This document shows positions 34,973 through 44,566 of a stretch of DNA of 55,899 nucleotides, in pieces. The stretch is from a bacterium (GTDB lineage: Bacteria; Myxococcota_A; Bradymonadia; Bradymonadales; Bradymonadaceae). The notes under the pieces are model-generated. The model was not told the DNA's origin. It worked only from the letters and a program-made list of their open reading frames with translations, and made no database searches. Location: NCBI GenBank assembly GCA_030427705.1, contig JAUIBR010000046.1:1-55899 (forward strand), written 5' to 3'. The stretch's first letter is position 1, and each line of letters starts with the position of its first letter. A program made the translations under genes and the position numbers.

Positions 34973-35953
34973 ATGAAAGTCCTAGTCCTTGGCGGCACCA
35001 GCTTCATCGGTCCACATATCGTGAGGAAACTGCAGTCAGCGGGTCACGACGTGACGATCTTCAATCGTGGCAAAACACCGCATGACCTGACGGACGTCAC
35101 GGAGCTTGTCGGCGACCGGCATGGACCGGATGTCTCGGCGCTCGAGGGTCTGAGCTTCGATGCCACGATCGACGTTTCGGGATACTTCCCACGGGCAATA
35201 AACGTTGTGCTCGATGCATTGGAAGACCCGGGATTCTTTGCGTATGTCTCTACGCTTTCGGTCTACGCCGACTTCTCGAAATCCGACCAAGACGAGTCGG
35301 CTCCGCTCGCCACCATCGACGACCCAACGGTCGAAGAAATCACGGGCGAAACGTATGGTGCGCTGAAGGTGCTCTGCGAACAGGTTGTGGAAGCGCGCTG
35401 CCCGGAACATGCTCACCTGCGACTCGGACTCGTCGTTGGACCGGGAGATGTCACGGACCGCTTCACGTATTGGCCCGTCCGCGTCAGTCGTGGTGGAACG
35501 ATGATCGCGCCAGGTTCACCAGACGACGCGATGCAATTCGTGGACGTTCGCGACGTGGCTGACTTTGCGCTGCACGTCATCGAAAACCGGGTTCAAGGCA
35601 CGTTCAATATGGTGACATCATCTGGCAGTGTTACCGTCGGGAAGCTTCTTGAGACGTGTGAACGAGTCACCAACGCCAAACCTGACTACGTTTGGCTCTT
35701 GCCCGCCGACCTCAAAGAACACGAACTGACGCCGTGGGTCGACCTGCCCGCTTGGCTACCAAACGAAGGCGAAACCGCTGGGTTTGCACGATTCGACACG
35801 ACCAATGCGCAAGCAAACGGGTTCAAGACCAGAACGCTAGAAACTACAGTCCAAGACATTTGGGATTGGTGGAACGCTCGCCCAACCGAGAACCAAGAGC
35901 TTTCGCGAGGCCTCAAAGCGATGCAAGAAGCCGAGATCATTGCGGCCCACTAA
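34973..35953 (+). CDS. NAD-dependent epimerase/dehydratase family protein (extended SDR)
   Basis: A 326-residue Rossmann protein. It starts MKVLVLGGTSFIG (dinucleotide-binding GGTxFIG), has VSTLSVYAD and the active-site-like YGALK, and a C-terminal substrate part. Relatives act on nucleotide sugars or isoflavone-like substrates; the substrate here cannot be told. ATG 34973 is preferred because it begins the binding strand; upstream in-frame ATGs at 34937 and further extend it without added homology. Its TAA overlaps the stop of the convergent lipoprotein gene. Confidence 0.88.
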   Translation: MKVLVLGGTSFIGPHIVRKLQSAGHDVTIFNRGKTPHDLTDVTELVGDRHGPDVSALEGLSFDATIDVSGYFPRAINVVLDALEDPGFFAYVSTLSVYADFSKSDQDESAPLATIDDPTVEEITGETYGALKVLCEQVVEARCPEHAHLRLGLVVGPGDVTDRFTYWPVRVSRGGTMIAPGSPDDAMQFVDVRDVADFALHVIENRVQGTFNMVTSSGSVTVGKLLETCERVTNAKPDYVWLLPADLKEHELTPWVDLPAWLPNEGETAGFARFDTTNAQANGFKTRTLETTVQDIWDWWNARPTENQELSRGLKAMQEAEIIAAH

Positions 35954-36501
35954 AGGTCTTCACCTTCCACGGGTTCTTCTGGGAAGAGACAGAACCCAGG
36001 TTTCTTGCCTTCTTGCCTTTCCTCAAGGCATTCGTCTCCCGGCCTACAGTAGACCGTGCCCCAGTCGCTCTTTCCACATGACACCCCTTTTGCTGACCTG
36101 TAGGGCTCATACGAGATAGCGTAGTGAATACACTCCCCTATCTGTGCTCCATATGCTGGTCTTGTGCATGTCGCTCCTGGGTCACATCGAACTGGGCGAT
36201 TATGGCGACGTCCACAGAGATTACCGGCCGCTGACTCATATGGAGGATAGAGGTTGTGGTCGGTACTACACTCACCACCCCAACCAATGTCCAAAATTGG
36301 TCTAGACCAACAAGTTCCGTGGGGTTCACATCGTACGAAATCACCATCAGCGTTTCGCCCACATTCGACGCCACCTGCGCCCTCAAACGGAGTGTATACA
36401 ACACCAGCTGTCTGATTGTTTGGTCGCGTTTCGTCTCCTGGGACATCGGCGCATCCCCACAGAAGACCCAAAGCCAAAGACACCAAACAAATTGAACGCA
36501 T
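35950..36501 (-). CDS. Cys-rich lipoprotein with three internal repeats
   Basis: A 183-residue lipoprotein, signal peptide ending LLWGC. The rest holds three repeats of about 40-45 residues, each opening Y-x-P/x-Y/F-x-x-A-x-G-x-x-CG and having four to five Cys (for example VECGRNADGDFVRCEPHGTC, then NLCGRRHNRPVRCDPGATC, then VSCGKSDWGTVYCRPGDEC). The Cys are probably disulfide-paired. A TTG six codons upstream is possible, but ATG 36501 begins the signal peptide and has AAGG upstream. No known family recognised. Confidence 0.78.
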   Translation of the reverse strand: MRSICLVSLALGLLWGCADVPGDETRPNNQTAGVVYTPFEGAGGVECGRNADGDFVRCEPHGTCWSRPILDIGWGGECSTDHNLYPPYESAAGNLCGRRHNRPVRCDPGATCTRPAYGAQIGECIHYAISYEPYRSAKGVSCGKSDWGTVYCRPGDECLEERQEGKKPGFCLFPEEPVEGEDL

Positions 36502-36602
36502 TAGAGACGCCTTCTTCAATAGTTGTTTCCAATACCTTGCAATAAACTCCGTTGTCGCGCCAATAACTCAAGGTCAGCCTTCTACCAAGTGGAACAATAC
36601 CA

Positions 36603-37178
36603 ATGAGCACCAACCGAGACATCTACCTCTTCGTCTGCGAACTCATCGAGGAGCACAAGGATTCAGACACAACGCTGGCTGAGTTCCTGCGCAATCTGAA
36701 GAACCTGTTCGCGAAACACGCAGACAAAGAAGGCCTCACAGCCCAGCAGTTCATGAATGGGCTGAAGGCCGCTTTCAGCCCCGTCACGCCAGTTGCGACA
36801 GACAGCGTCACCGAAGGCTTCGCGTCGGTTCACGAGTATCTCGAGGCCCAAATCGAAGACCTTGAGCAGTTGACCCGTGATGGCGTCTACGAAAACAAGT
36901 ACGCCTACTTTGGAATCTCTGCCGAGAGCGGACGGTACTGGTACAACTTTCACATCAGCTCATACCTTGAATGCGGCATGGCCGGCTCGTTTGGCGGGTG
37001 GGAGCCCGGGGACGACTCTGGTCGGGCGTTTGTGCCAGGCGAAGTGATGGCGATGGATGAAGCTGGCGAGCTCAAGCCGATGGCGCCTGAAGACGTTGAA
37101 CGTCCGCAGTTCGAAATGGAAATCATCCCCTGGGACGAGATCGAAGAGTTTCTTTGGTGCGGTGCCAACTACGAATAG
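36603..37178 (+). CDS. Unrecognised soluble protein
   Basis: A 191-residue acidic protein without signal peptide. The N-terminal half is helical (EFLRNLKNLFAKHADKEG, EYLEAQIEDLEQ); the C-terminal half is richer in aromatic residues and strands (YAYFGISAESGRYWYNFH, GSFGGWEPGDD) and ends with acidic/aromatic EEFLWCGANYE. No family recognised. It lies 102 bases from the divergent lipoprotein start and about 35 bases before the crotonase gene, so it may be cotranscribed with it. The small-protein neighbourhood with a CdiI-like gene makes an immunity role conceivable but unsupported. Confidence 0.65.
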   Translation: MSTNRDIYLFVCELIEEHKDSDTTLAEFLRNLKNLFAKHADKEGLTAQQFMNGLKAAFSPVTPVATDSVTEGFASVHEYLEAQIEDLEQLTRDGVYENKYAYFGISAESGRYWYNFHISSYLECGMAGSFGGWEPGDDSGRAFVPGEVMAMDEAGELKPMAPEDVERPQFEMEIIPWDEIEEFLWCGANYE

Positions 37179-37213
37179 CGTATGGTCTGGCCGATCAAAT
37201 TGTGAGGATGACT

Positions 37214-37915
37214 ATGTCTAATATTGTTTCAGTATCTATCGATAACAACATCGCCACCATCTCGATGGACGACGGAAAAGCCAACGCCATCGGGTTCCAA
37301 CTCATCGAAGAGCTCAGCGCCGCATTCGACGATGTCGCCGAGCAGAAGGCGAAAGCCGTCGTGTTGGTTGGCCGCCCTGGGAAGTTCTCGGCGGGATTCG
37401 ACCTATCCGTCATGGGTTCGGGAGACCGCGACGTCATCACCGACCTATTGGTGAAAGGCTCGAATTTGCTGATGAAAATCTACGGGTTCCCATCACCGGT
37501 CGTCATGGCAGTTTCCGGCCACGCGATTGCGGGCGGTGTCTTGCTGGCCGCAACTGGCGACACCCGAATCGGAATCGAAGGCGAATTCAAACTGGGCCTA
37601 AACGAGGTCTCGAACGGCCTGCCCGTCCCAATCTTTGCTCATCAACTCGCCGAAGACCGCGTGTCGCGTGAAGAGTTCGTGTCGAGCGTGCTTCAGAGCA
37701 AGATTTACGACCCCAAATCGGCTTTGGCGGCAGGTTGGTTGGATGACGTGGTGGAAGGCGAGTCGCTGTTGTCGGCATCGCTGAATGAAGCGCAACGCTT
37801 GGCTCAACTGCCGGCCCATGCGTATGCGTTTACGAAGCTAAGCATCCGTGAAGCGTCAATCGACCACATCAACGCGACCCTCGAAAGCAATATCAAGGCG
37901 ATGCTTGGCGGATAG
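37214..37915 (+). CDS. Enoyl-CoA hydratase/isomerase (crotonase) family protein
   Basis: A 233-residue crotonase-fold protein, a little short for the family (about 255). It shows the oxyanion-hole motifs KFSAGFDLSVM and SGHAIAGGVLLAATGD, and NEVSNGLP in the substrate region. Reaction not determined; many such proteins hydrate enoyl-CoA in fatty acid breakdown. ATG 37214 is chosen because GAGG lies 7 bases before it; the frame is open 20 codons upstream and overlaps the previous gene. Nine bases separate its stop from the convergent lipoprotein stop. Confidence 0.9.
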   Translation: MSNIVSVSIDNNIATISMDDGKANAIGFQLIEELSAAFDDVAEQKAKAVVLVGRPGKFSAGFDLSVMGSGDRDVITDLLVKGSNLLMKIYGFPSPVVMAVSGHAIAGGVLLAATGDTRIGIEGEFKLGLNEVSNGLPVPIFAHQLAEDRVSREEFVSSVLQSKIYDPKSALAAGWLDDVVEGESLLSASLNEAQRLAQLPAHAYAFTKLSIREASIDHINATLESNIKAMLGG

Positions 37916-37924
37916 CCCCATGTC

Positions 37925-38596
37925 CTACAATGGTTGGGCGATTGAGCACCGGCCTTCCAAGCAGGTCGCAGCGTTGTCGCCATAGTCCGGCACGCAGTCG
38001 TCGCAGGCCGTGTTGGGATCGCAGATCTTCGCTTCGAATTCGGTCAGAAATGCCCGGTTTATCGCGACCAACTGGAAGAACTCGTCGTTGCCACATTCGC
38101 AGCATTCGTTCGACCGAATCACACAATCCGCGGCGGTCTCGCAGCTCGCCTCGTCGCTCTGCGACACGTCCTCGACCATGCAGCCGTCCACAGTACACGT
38201 CGCGATGAGATTGGGGTTCAACGCCTGTGGACAATCCGGGCATGGCTGAGGCTCTGGGCAAGCGTCCATGCGATAGGCTTCGACCTGATTGATGTTCACG
38301 CCCGCCAAGTCGGATGCCTGAGGCGCGCCACAAACCCCACAACAGGTGTTCGCAACCAACGTGCACTCGGAGTTCAACGTACAGTCATTGAACCCGGTAC
38401 CGTTGTTCGCGTTGTTCGAGTTGTTGATATTGTTGATATTGTTGGTGTTGTTCGCGTTGTTAACGTTGTTGACGTTGTTAACGTTATTGCCATTGTTCGC
38501 GTTGTTGCCGTTGTTTGCGTTGTTCGACTTGGGCGAAACATCGCCGCATCCAAACAACGTCAAACACATCCCAAGTACAAAGATCTGCAGTTTCAT
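37925..38596 (-). CDS. Cys-rich lipoprotein with NNX linker (paralogue of the one at 54730)
   Basis: A 223-residue lipoprotein. Signal peptide with lipobox LFGC, then CGDVSPKS and 14 Asn-Asn-X triplets (about residues 25-66). The globular part has about 22 Cys in blocks also seen in the protein at 54730: NTCCGVCGAPQASD, CPEPQPCPDC, and SNECCECGNDEFFQ. ATG 38596 begins the signal peptide and has GGAA upstream; the frame is open 22 codons further. Function unknown; such proteins probably stay on the outer membrane. Confidence 0.83.
   Translation of the reverse strand: MKLQIFVLGMCLTLFGCGDVSPKSNNANNGNNANNGNNVNNVNNVNNANNTNNINNINNSNNANNGTGFNDCTLNSECTLVANTCCGVCGAPQASDLAGVNINQVEAYRMDACPEPQPCPDCPQALNPNLIATCTVDGCMVEDVSQSDEASCETAADCVIRSNECCECGNDEFFQLVAINRAFLTEFEAKICDPNTACDDCVPDYGDNAATCLEGRCSIAQPL
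38399..38524 (-). repeat. 9-base coding repeat, Asn-Asn-X linker
   Basis: Fourteen 9-base units coding NNA, NNG, NNV, NNT, NNI or NNS after the lipobox of the Cys-rich lipoprotein. Confidence 0.92.
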
Positions 38597-38699
38597 AGTC
38601 GTTCCAGTTGTTCTGATTATGGGAATTCTACGACAAGCGGCCGCCAAATTCCAAAAATCCAAGCCCGGATCAGTCTATGAGCGCATTGGGGTCGGTCCG

Positions 38700-39030
38700 C
38701 AGTGGCTGCCAGCTTTCAGCACTCAGCTTTCAGCTCTGGCTGGGTGAATCGGAGCGAATGGGCAGTAACTCAAATCCACAGACAACACAGACGGTTCACA
38801 GACTCACACGGAGATTTCTTTTTGCGACAGCATTCAACACCTCACAACTCTAGAATTGTGACGTGGCTGATGCCCTCTTGAAAAAAGGTCTGTGCACGTC
38901 TGTGTTTCTTCTGCGTCGTCTGTGGATACCGCTCCAAATTTGGCCGTCACTGTTTGTTGGAATCTTGGTCATCAGTTGCGGTTCTCCTAGCCGAAGCTGA
39001 CTGCTGGAAGCTGATTGCTGGAAGGCGTTG
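38700..39030. repeat. Long nested imperfect palindrome between divergent lipoprotein genes
   Basis: Outer arms at about 38707-38742 and 38989-39026 carry repeated (T/C)CAGC-type units and match in inverted order. Inner arms at 38775-38823 (TCCACAGAC... CACACGG... TTTCTTTTT) and 38881-38937 (AAAAAAGGTCTGTGC ... GTCTGTGGA) also match in inverted order. The centre has a near-perfect 18-base palindrome (CACAACTCTAGAATTGTG, 38843-38860). Both arm pairs share a centre near 38855-38866. This fills most of the 549-base gap 38597-39145; I see no gene in it. Promoters for both flanking genes must lie beside it. Confidence 0.75.
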
Positions 39031-39145
39031 CGAACGATCCACAGGGTTGGTTCAGAAATGAAACCCCAAACCCAAACGCTAGCGGTAGTTTGCTCGCAGA
39101 TCGCAACCCGCATAGACTGATGAAAACCACCAACGAAGTCTGGGC

Positions 39146-42127
39146 ATGAAGAAGTATCTGTTCCTATTGGTAATTGCGCTCGTCGCCTGCGGAGGCGAGG
39201 ACGGCGAAAACAACAATTCACCGAAGAAGACCATCGCCGATGGCATCGATATACCAGGTGTCATCGTTCTCATCGAAAGAGAAGAGAACACGACGAATCG
39301 TTCATTTGGCTTGTTGGATCCACGTACCAACACCACTTCGCCGGTTCTCTATCCGCTCGACTCACAACCTGACCAGTTTCGGCTGCCCATTGATGTCTCT
39401 CCAGATGGCGGAAAGATCGCCCACATCAATCCCGCCGGCGTCCTCTTCATCACCCGCATAATTGCGGAAGGCGATCAGCCGAATATTGAATCCATCTGGG
39501 ATCTACCGATTGGAGACCGCAAAGTCGTCGGTTGGAATCGATATGGAGACCGTGTTTACACCGAAAAACACTGGGTAAATGCCGAGACCGGTGAGTTCTT
39601 CCGCTGCCAGGATATGGGCCTCAACAACCGCATCACACCGATGGCGGATGGCTACCACTACCGGTGCGGAAGCGAGCTTTATCAGGATGGGGTGTTTGTC
39701 ACACAACTCAACGACGAATGGGTGGGTGTCATCGACAACCTCGAGCTCACGCAGCTCCCTACGGCGGATGGACAGTTGGCCACGGGTGTCTGGGGGATCA
39801 ACCCCGTTTCACTTCGGCTCAACGACGTCTTCCAACCCGACCAGCTCGCCATTCCATCACAACCATTCCAAGCCAGATTTGACGGACGCGAATGGCTCTC
39901 GCAGGGCGTCACGCACGGTAAATACAAGGGGGTTGAAGAAGGCAATGTTGGCGGTCCAAACCCTGTGAATGTCTGCGTGACGGTGACTTCGGACCGCAAA
40001 GCAACGGAGTCGGTCCTAATCAACTCGGTGGAGTTCAATCAAACCTTGGATCAGACGAGCCACATGCGGACGGGCTATTGGGATATCGCGGATGCCCTTG
40101 AGCCCTATTATGGCGGCGAGGACTCACAGGTCATGACCGCCATTGGTGTGCATCCGGAAACCGAAGAGGTTGTGTACAATGTCGCGTGGCGGACGCTGGG
40201 CGGCACTGCAAGCTGCGAGAATCCTGTTACGCAACAGTTCACGGTGATTATCGGGCGCGACGGCACCACACGGGAGACCGACGACCACCTGCCGATTCCT
40301 GGGATGATGGAGTACCCGTGGAATCAACAAGCGTCCGCAGGCTACCGCTTGAACGACTACGGAAATGGCGACTTCATCGCCCCGATCGTTCCCGCGACTG
40401 GCTCCGTCACAACATCATCCACATCTCTACTCGGGACCGCAGGTTACATCGGCGGCAAGCCAGTCACGGTTAGAGGCAGCGCGATGTCTGCAAACGGCGC
40501 GTCATTGGTCAACGAACGCTACGAGGACGACGAATTCCGATACTGCGAAACACGCCTTCCCAGCTTGAATGTTACGTGCATGCCACAACTCAATGGCGGC
40601 ACACCTGTGTTGATTGCTGGCGAGGGGGTGATGCCGAGCGACACTGTCACACGGCCCTACGTACGCGCGCTGTCTCAAACGGCGCGGCCGGTGGGATCGA
40701 CGCTCACTATTTTTGGCGTTGGTTTTGGAAACGCCGGCTCCCTCAAAGTTGGTGATGTGACCATCCCGTCCACCGACACGACGCTATGGACGGACAAACG
40801 AATTGAGGTGGTTGTCACCGATGCTTGGCCCGATAAGGGCGTTCTTCAGGTCGAGTCTGGAGGCAGAGTATCGGGCGAAGAAGGCCTCCGCCGTTGGGTC
40901 GCCAAGACGACGAAGATGGTTTCGCCGCTGGATGTGATTCCTCAGCGCATCGAACTTCGACAAGGGCTCAACCGAGTTGATCTGGGCGGAATTGATGCAG
41001 CGACTGGACCGAATCAAGGCGTTGGACCGGATGGCATTCACACCATCTTCTCGGAGGGTGTGGATGAAATCTTTGAGAACTGGACACCATTTCGATTCGA
41101 AGGATATCTGAAGCTCGTCAACGTCGTGACATTCAATGAGGTCGTGGATTCTGGCTCTTGGGAGCCCCGTGCCGGTGCCGGCTCGGAGTCAGATCTCATC
41201 CTCTACCGAGGCTTCGAATACATCGGTGGCGAACTATTCGATGCCGATCAACGCCTTCGACCACGAGTCGATTCCAGGGTCTTGTTCGACCGTGTCTTCA
41301 CCTCTCCACCAAATGCTCCAAACCCATTTGGCCTACCGGAGCACTGGCGCCAAATCGGGGACCAGACGTTCTCAAGGGATGCGGTGTTCCGAAACCAACC
41401 TACGTTCATCGATGGGTGGGAAGACGTTGGTGGACAATTGCGGGCTATCACACGCCCCATCGAAAACCTACAGGGCGGCGTTCTCGACTTCGGCGGCATC
41501 GACCAGCTAGTCGTCGCAACACGCAGTAATATGGGCCTCAACCCAGGCTATAATCTCAGCACTGATGGCGGAGCAACCTGGGGCGACCTGCAGGAAACCG
41601 GGGCACTTCCCACGCTCCCAGCTGGCGTCCAGACAGCCAATGGGCCCGCGGTCTTGGTTTGGGTGGCAGATGGACTGCCACCAACACCAAAGCTCATCAC
41701 CGCAACAGAATACCTGGACATCGACATCACGCAGAACGTCTCGCCGCCTGCCGCGACGCGTATTCTGACGTCGGGGCCAGTTGTCATCTATCACCAACTT
41801 CAGACACAACCGGTGATGGTAAACGTCATGGATGCGAATCCGACATTGGATGAACTCGACCTGCCCGGCGATGTTTTCACGCTCACCCACGACGAGCCGG
41901 CCAACAAACTCTACGCGGTTCTTGAAGACGGAACTGTGCATGAGGCTGACTTCAACGGAAACACCCCCGTGTTTACCCAGGTCGACCTGGACGTTGAATT
42001 CTCAGAAGGCACCACCATGCAGATTCGTGCGGTCGCAAAGTTGCCGGATGGGCGCTGGGTTGCTCGGGGCAACGTGCCAGACGGAACGTATTGGACCGAG
42101 TTCCAGTCGTTCTACGCTACTCAATAA
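39146..42127 (+). CDS. Large lipoprotein with IPT/TIG-like domain
   Basis: A 993-residue lipoprotein, lipobox LVAC, then a short Gly/Asp/Asn-rich linker. The N-terminal half (about 30-480) looks like a beta-propeller (DVSPDGGKIAHI, repeated tryptophan-containing blades). Residues about 505-575 fit an IPT/TIG immunoglobulin-like domain (GSTLTIFGVGFGNAG ... LKVGDVTI). The C-terminal part holds further strand-rich segments. Probably displayed on the cell surface; no enzymatic motif seen. Ribosome site weak. The next gene (42230) is also a large lipoprotein on the same strand, 102 bases on. Confidence 0.82.
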   Translation: MKKYLFLLVIALVACGGEDGENNNSPKKTIADGIDIPGVIVLIEREENTTNRSFGLLDPRTNTTSPVLYPLDSQPDQFRLPIDVSPDGGKIAHINPAGVLFITRIIAEGDQPNIESIWDLPIGDRKVVGWNRYGDRVYTEKHWVNAETGEFFRCQDMGLNNRITPMADGYHYRCGSELYQDGVFVTQLNDEWVGVIDNLELTQLPTADGQLATGVWGINPVSLRLNDVFQPDQLAIPSQPFQARFDGREWLSQGVTHGKYKGVEEGNVGGPNPVNVCVTVTSDRKATESVLINSVEFNQTLDQTSHMRTGYWDIADALEPYYGGEDSQVMTAIGVHPETEEVVYNVAWRTLGGTASCENPVTQQFTVIIGRDGTTRETDDHLPIPGMMEYPWNQQASAGYRLNDYGNGDFIAPIVPATGSVTTSSTSLLGTAGYIGGKPVTVRGSAMSANGASLVNERYEDDEFRYCETRLPSLNVTCMPQLNGGTPVLIAGEGVMPSDTVTRPYVRALSQTARPVGSTLTIFGVGFGNAGSLKVGDVTIPSTDTTLWTDKRIEVVVTDAWPDKGVLQVESGGRVSGEEGLRRWVAKTTKMVSPLDVIPQRIELRQGLNRVDLGGIDAATGPNQGVGPDGIHTIFSEGVDEIFENWTPFRFEGYLKLVNVVTFNEVVDSGSWEPRAGAGSESDLILYRGFEYIGGELFDADQRLRPRVDSRVLFDRVFTSPPNAPNPFGLPEHWRQIGDQTFSRDAVFRNQPTFIDGWEDVGGQLRAITRPIENLQGGVLDFGGIDQLVVATRSNMGLNPGYNLSTDGGATWGDLQETGALPTLPAGVQTANGPAVLVWVADGLPPTPKLITATEYLDIDITQNVSPPAATRILTSGPVVIYHQLQTQPVMVNVMDANPTLDELDLPGDVFTLTHDEPANKLYAVLEDGTVHEADFNGNTPVFTQVDLDVEFSEGTTMQIRAVAKLPDGRWVARGNVPDGTYWTEFQSFYATQ

Positions 42128-42229
42128 GTTCCTGGCTTTTTGGGTCATTAGTTCTGTTGCTTCCGGCTCGATTTGATCATGATTTGGAGATTCGGCAGGA
42201 TTGACGCTCTCCACCTTGAGGATTGGGAA

Positions 42230-44566
42230 ATGGATTTGCGGCTTCTTATTGTGTTGATCGCCATCGCTGCCGGTTGCTCCTCTGCCGACGACGAGTTTCA
42301 ACCACAATCGTTTGTGAACATACCGAAGGTCTCCCCGTGTGGTGGGAACATCAATAACATCAACAACACCACCATCGATAGGCCAGTAAGTTGCCTGACC
42401 GCCGCAGCGACGAATAATGATACGGTCGCGTTCATCAATCGATTTGGACTAAAACTCCAATCGATCTCAGATCCGATGGTTTCCGCAACGCTGGACGCCG
42501 ATTGGTGCCCAAGCTTGCTCGAGGCCACAGACGACTCGTTTCTGATTGTCACTGACCACAGACGAGCTCTCCCGCCGATCAGCGGAAACCAAGCCGATAC
42601 CGCCGAGATTCTCTGGGTGTCGGCAGACCCAGGAACCCTCAAAGTCATTGACCGTGTAGTGCTTGACGGGAGAATCGCTGCCGCTGTGAGACACGACGGC
42701 GTTGTCCACGTCGCCATATCAACAAGCGTCGGCACAACGATCCATGAGCATCCGATTGGCGGCGCGGTTGAACCCGTCGGACCCAAGTTCACGTTGGGCT
42801 GGCGTGCAACCGCCGGACAAGTTCTGGATGGTCGAATGGTGCTAACGAACGAACGGAATTTCTGCGTGGTGGCGCGTGATGGACTTGGATGCGATTTAGA
42901 AGAGCCCAGTTTGGGTGAACCCCTCGTCGGTCGGTTTGCACTCAACAACGATGTTTTTGCCTATTTGGAGCCGGTTGAGGACCCTGATGGCTCTAGGAGA
43001 TACGGCGCACATGTCATCGATTTTAGCGATGCAAACCCTGGCCGGTCATTTGTTGAGTCTGAGCGGCTGAGCGAACCGCTGTTGCTCTCGGATTCGTACC
43101 TATGGGGACGCACCGAAAACGACATGGTTGCGTATCCAACGACTGCTCAAAGTCCGCAAATGTCGGTTGGCTCTGTGCCAGACTCGAGCGGATTGTTCAC
43201 GATTCCCAACTCGAATCGCGTAATTGTCTCGGCTGGCTATGAGACGCACTTGGCCGAATCAAACGGCAGTGGGGTCTCGATTCTGGATAGCCTGTTCCTT
43301 GAAGGTGTCCGCACCGCTACGCGGGCCCACGGACCCGAGGAATCCGGAATCTGGATGCAATCCTTGGACGGAGCGAAGCTAGCGTTGACCACGGAGCAAG
43401 GTTTCGACGTGGTGCTGGATTCCGGTCCGCTAACCACTCGCGAAGCAATTCACATCAGCTCAGACCGAGCGCTCGCCATTGGACCACACGGACTCTCGGT
43501 AGCAGACCTAGGATCAGGTGCTGTTTCTCACCAAGACCTTCGATTGCCGCTGGAAATCGTGGCAGCCGAACAGTGGATTGCAACGAAGACAGCTTTATTC
43601 GAAGCAGGTTCGAAATCGTTCCAATACGAGATTTTCCAAACCGATTCGAACCTTGATTCACCCCTGGCGGTCGTAGAAACCAAGGAACGATCCGTAGCAG
43701 CCGCCAACGGTGACGAGCTAGCAATAGTTACCGTGGAAGACGTGGGGGCTCCTGAACTGGAAATCTGGAACATCGAGACTCTTGAAGACCCAAGATTAAC
43801 CAGTCGCACGGAACTCTCGAGAACGCCGCACACTCGAATTGGGACCGCGCCGCTCGAACTGATGGGCGAATTCTTGGTCTACGGAGACGACATCATCCAC
43901 CGCAACGGAGAGGTGGTGTCTATCAATTGGGAGTTCGATCGGTATCTACGAGTCAACGACGATTACTACCTGCTCTCGCGCGACGTTGATTATGAAGCGG
44001 ATGAAGTGCGCCATTCTGTCCGCCAGTTAACGCCTGATGGCCGTGCGCTCGCAGCACCAGTCAGTGTGCCTGGGCGCCTTCTCAACGTTGAGGACTCGCG
44101 TGCCGTCAGCATCGGCAGCGTACCCGGGAAACGTACCTACTCAACAACCAACTTGTACCTTCTCGAGTGGAGAAGCGCTGGAGCGGCAGTACTGAAATCC
44201 ATTAACCTTGGCCCCGTTGCGAGTGGCGCCGCGGATTCCAGCATCGCTGCTGTCGTTTCGGACGGCTTCCTGACGACCTACGACATCGCGAACAACCTCC
44301 GAGTAATCAATTCCGTTTCCGTTCCGGAAAGCCTGGTTGTTGTTCAAGTGAATGATGGAACGGTGTTGACTCGCCTGGCAGGAGATATCTGTAGCGGGTC
44401 ACGCTCGGAACAATTCATCGCCTTCGATGCAGAAGAACTCAGCTCACTGCAGGCTTTCGTTACGGGTGATTCGTCGGGTTACCTAAAGCGCCCGATTCCA
44501 TTTCCCGCCAACAACGATATCTGGGCCATCGACGCGTTTGGACAGGTTGTAAGGGTCGGCCAATAA
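42230..44566 (+). CDS. Large lipoprotein, probable beta-propeller
   Basis: A 778-residue lipoprotein, lipobox AAGC followed by SSADDE. The mature part is strand-rich with regularly spaced short blades, typical of secreted propeller-like proteins; a short NNINN stretch follows the first Cys of the mature part. No catalytic motif or named family recognised. ATG 42230 begins the signal peptide and has GAGG upstream; the open frame reaches 19 codons further. The 102 bases before it open with a sequence much like the repeat after its own stop. Confidence 0.78.
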   Translation: MDLRLLIVLIAIAAGCSSADDEFQPQSFVNIPKVSPCGGNINNINNTTIDRPVSCLTAAATNNDTVAFINRFGLKLQSISDPMVSATLDADWCPSLLEATDDSFLIVTDHRRALPPISGNQADTAEILWVSADPGTLKVIDRVVLDGRIAAAVRHDGVVHVAISTSVGTTIHEHPIGGAVEPVGPKFTLGWRATAGQVLDGRMVLTNERNFCVVARDGLGCDLEEPSLGEPLVGRFALNNDVFAYLEPVEDPDGSRRYGAHVIDFSDANPGRSFVESERLSEPLLLSDSYLWGRTENDMVAYPTTAQSPQMSVGSVPDSSGLFTIPNSNRVIVSAGYETHLAESNGSGVSILDSLFLEGVRTATRAHGPEESGIWMQSLDGAKLALTTEQGFDVVLDSGPLTTREAIHISSDRALAIGPHGLSVADLGSGAVSHQDLRLPLEIVAAEQWIATKTALFEAGSKSFQYEIFQTDSNLDSPLAVVETKERSVAAANGDELAIVTVEDVGAPELEIWNIETLEDPRLTSRTELSRTPHTRIGTAPLELMGEFLVYGDDIIHRNGEVVSINWEFDRYLRVNDDYYLLSRDVDYEADEVRHSVRQLTPDGRALAAPVSVPGRLLNVEDSRAVSIGSVPGKRTYSTTNLYLLEWRSAGAAVLKSINLGPVASGAADSSIAAVVSDGFLTTYDIANNLRVINSVSVPESLVVVQVNDGTVLTRLAGDICSGSRSEQFIAFDAEELSSLQAFVTGDSSGYLKRPIPFPANNDIWAIDAFGQVVRVGQ

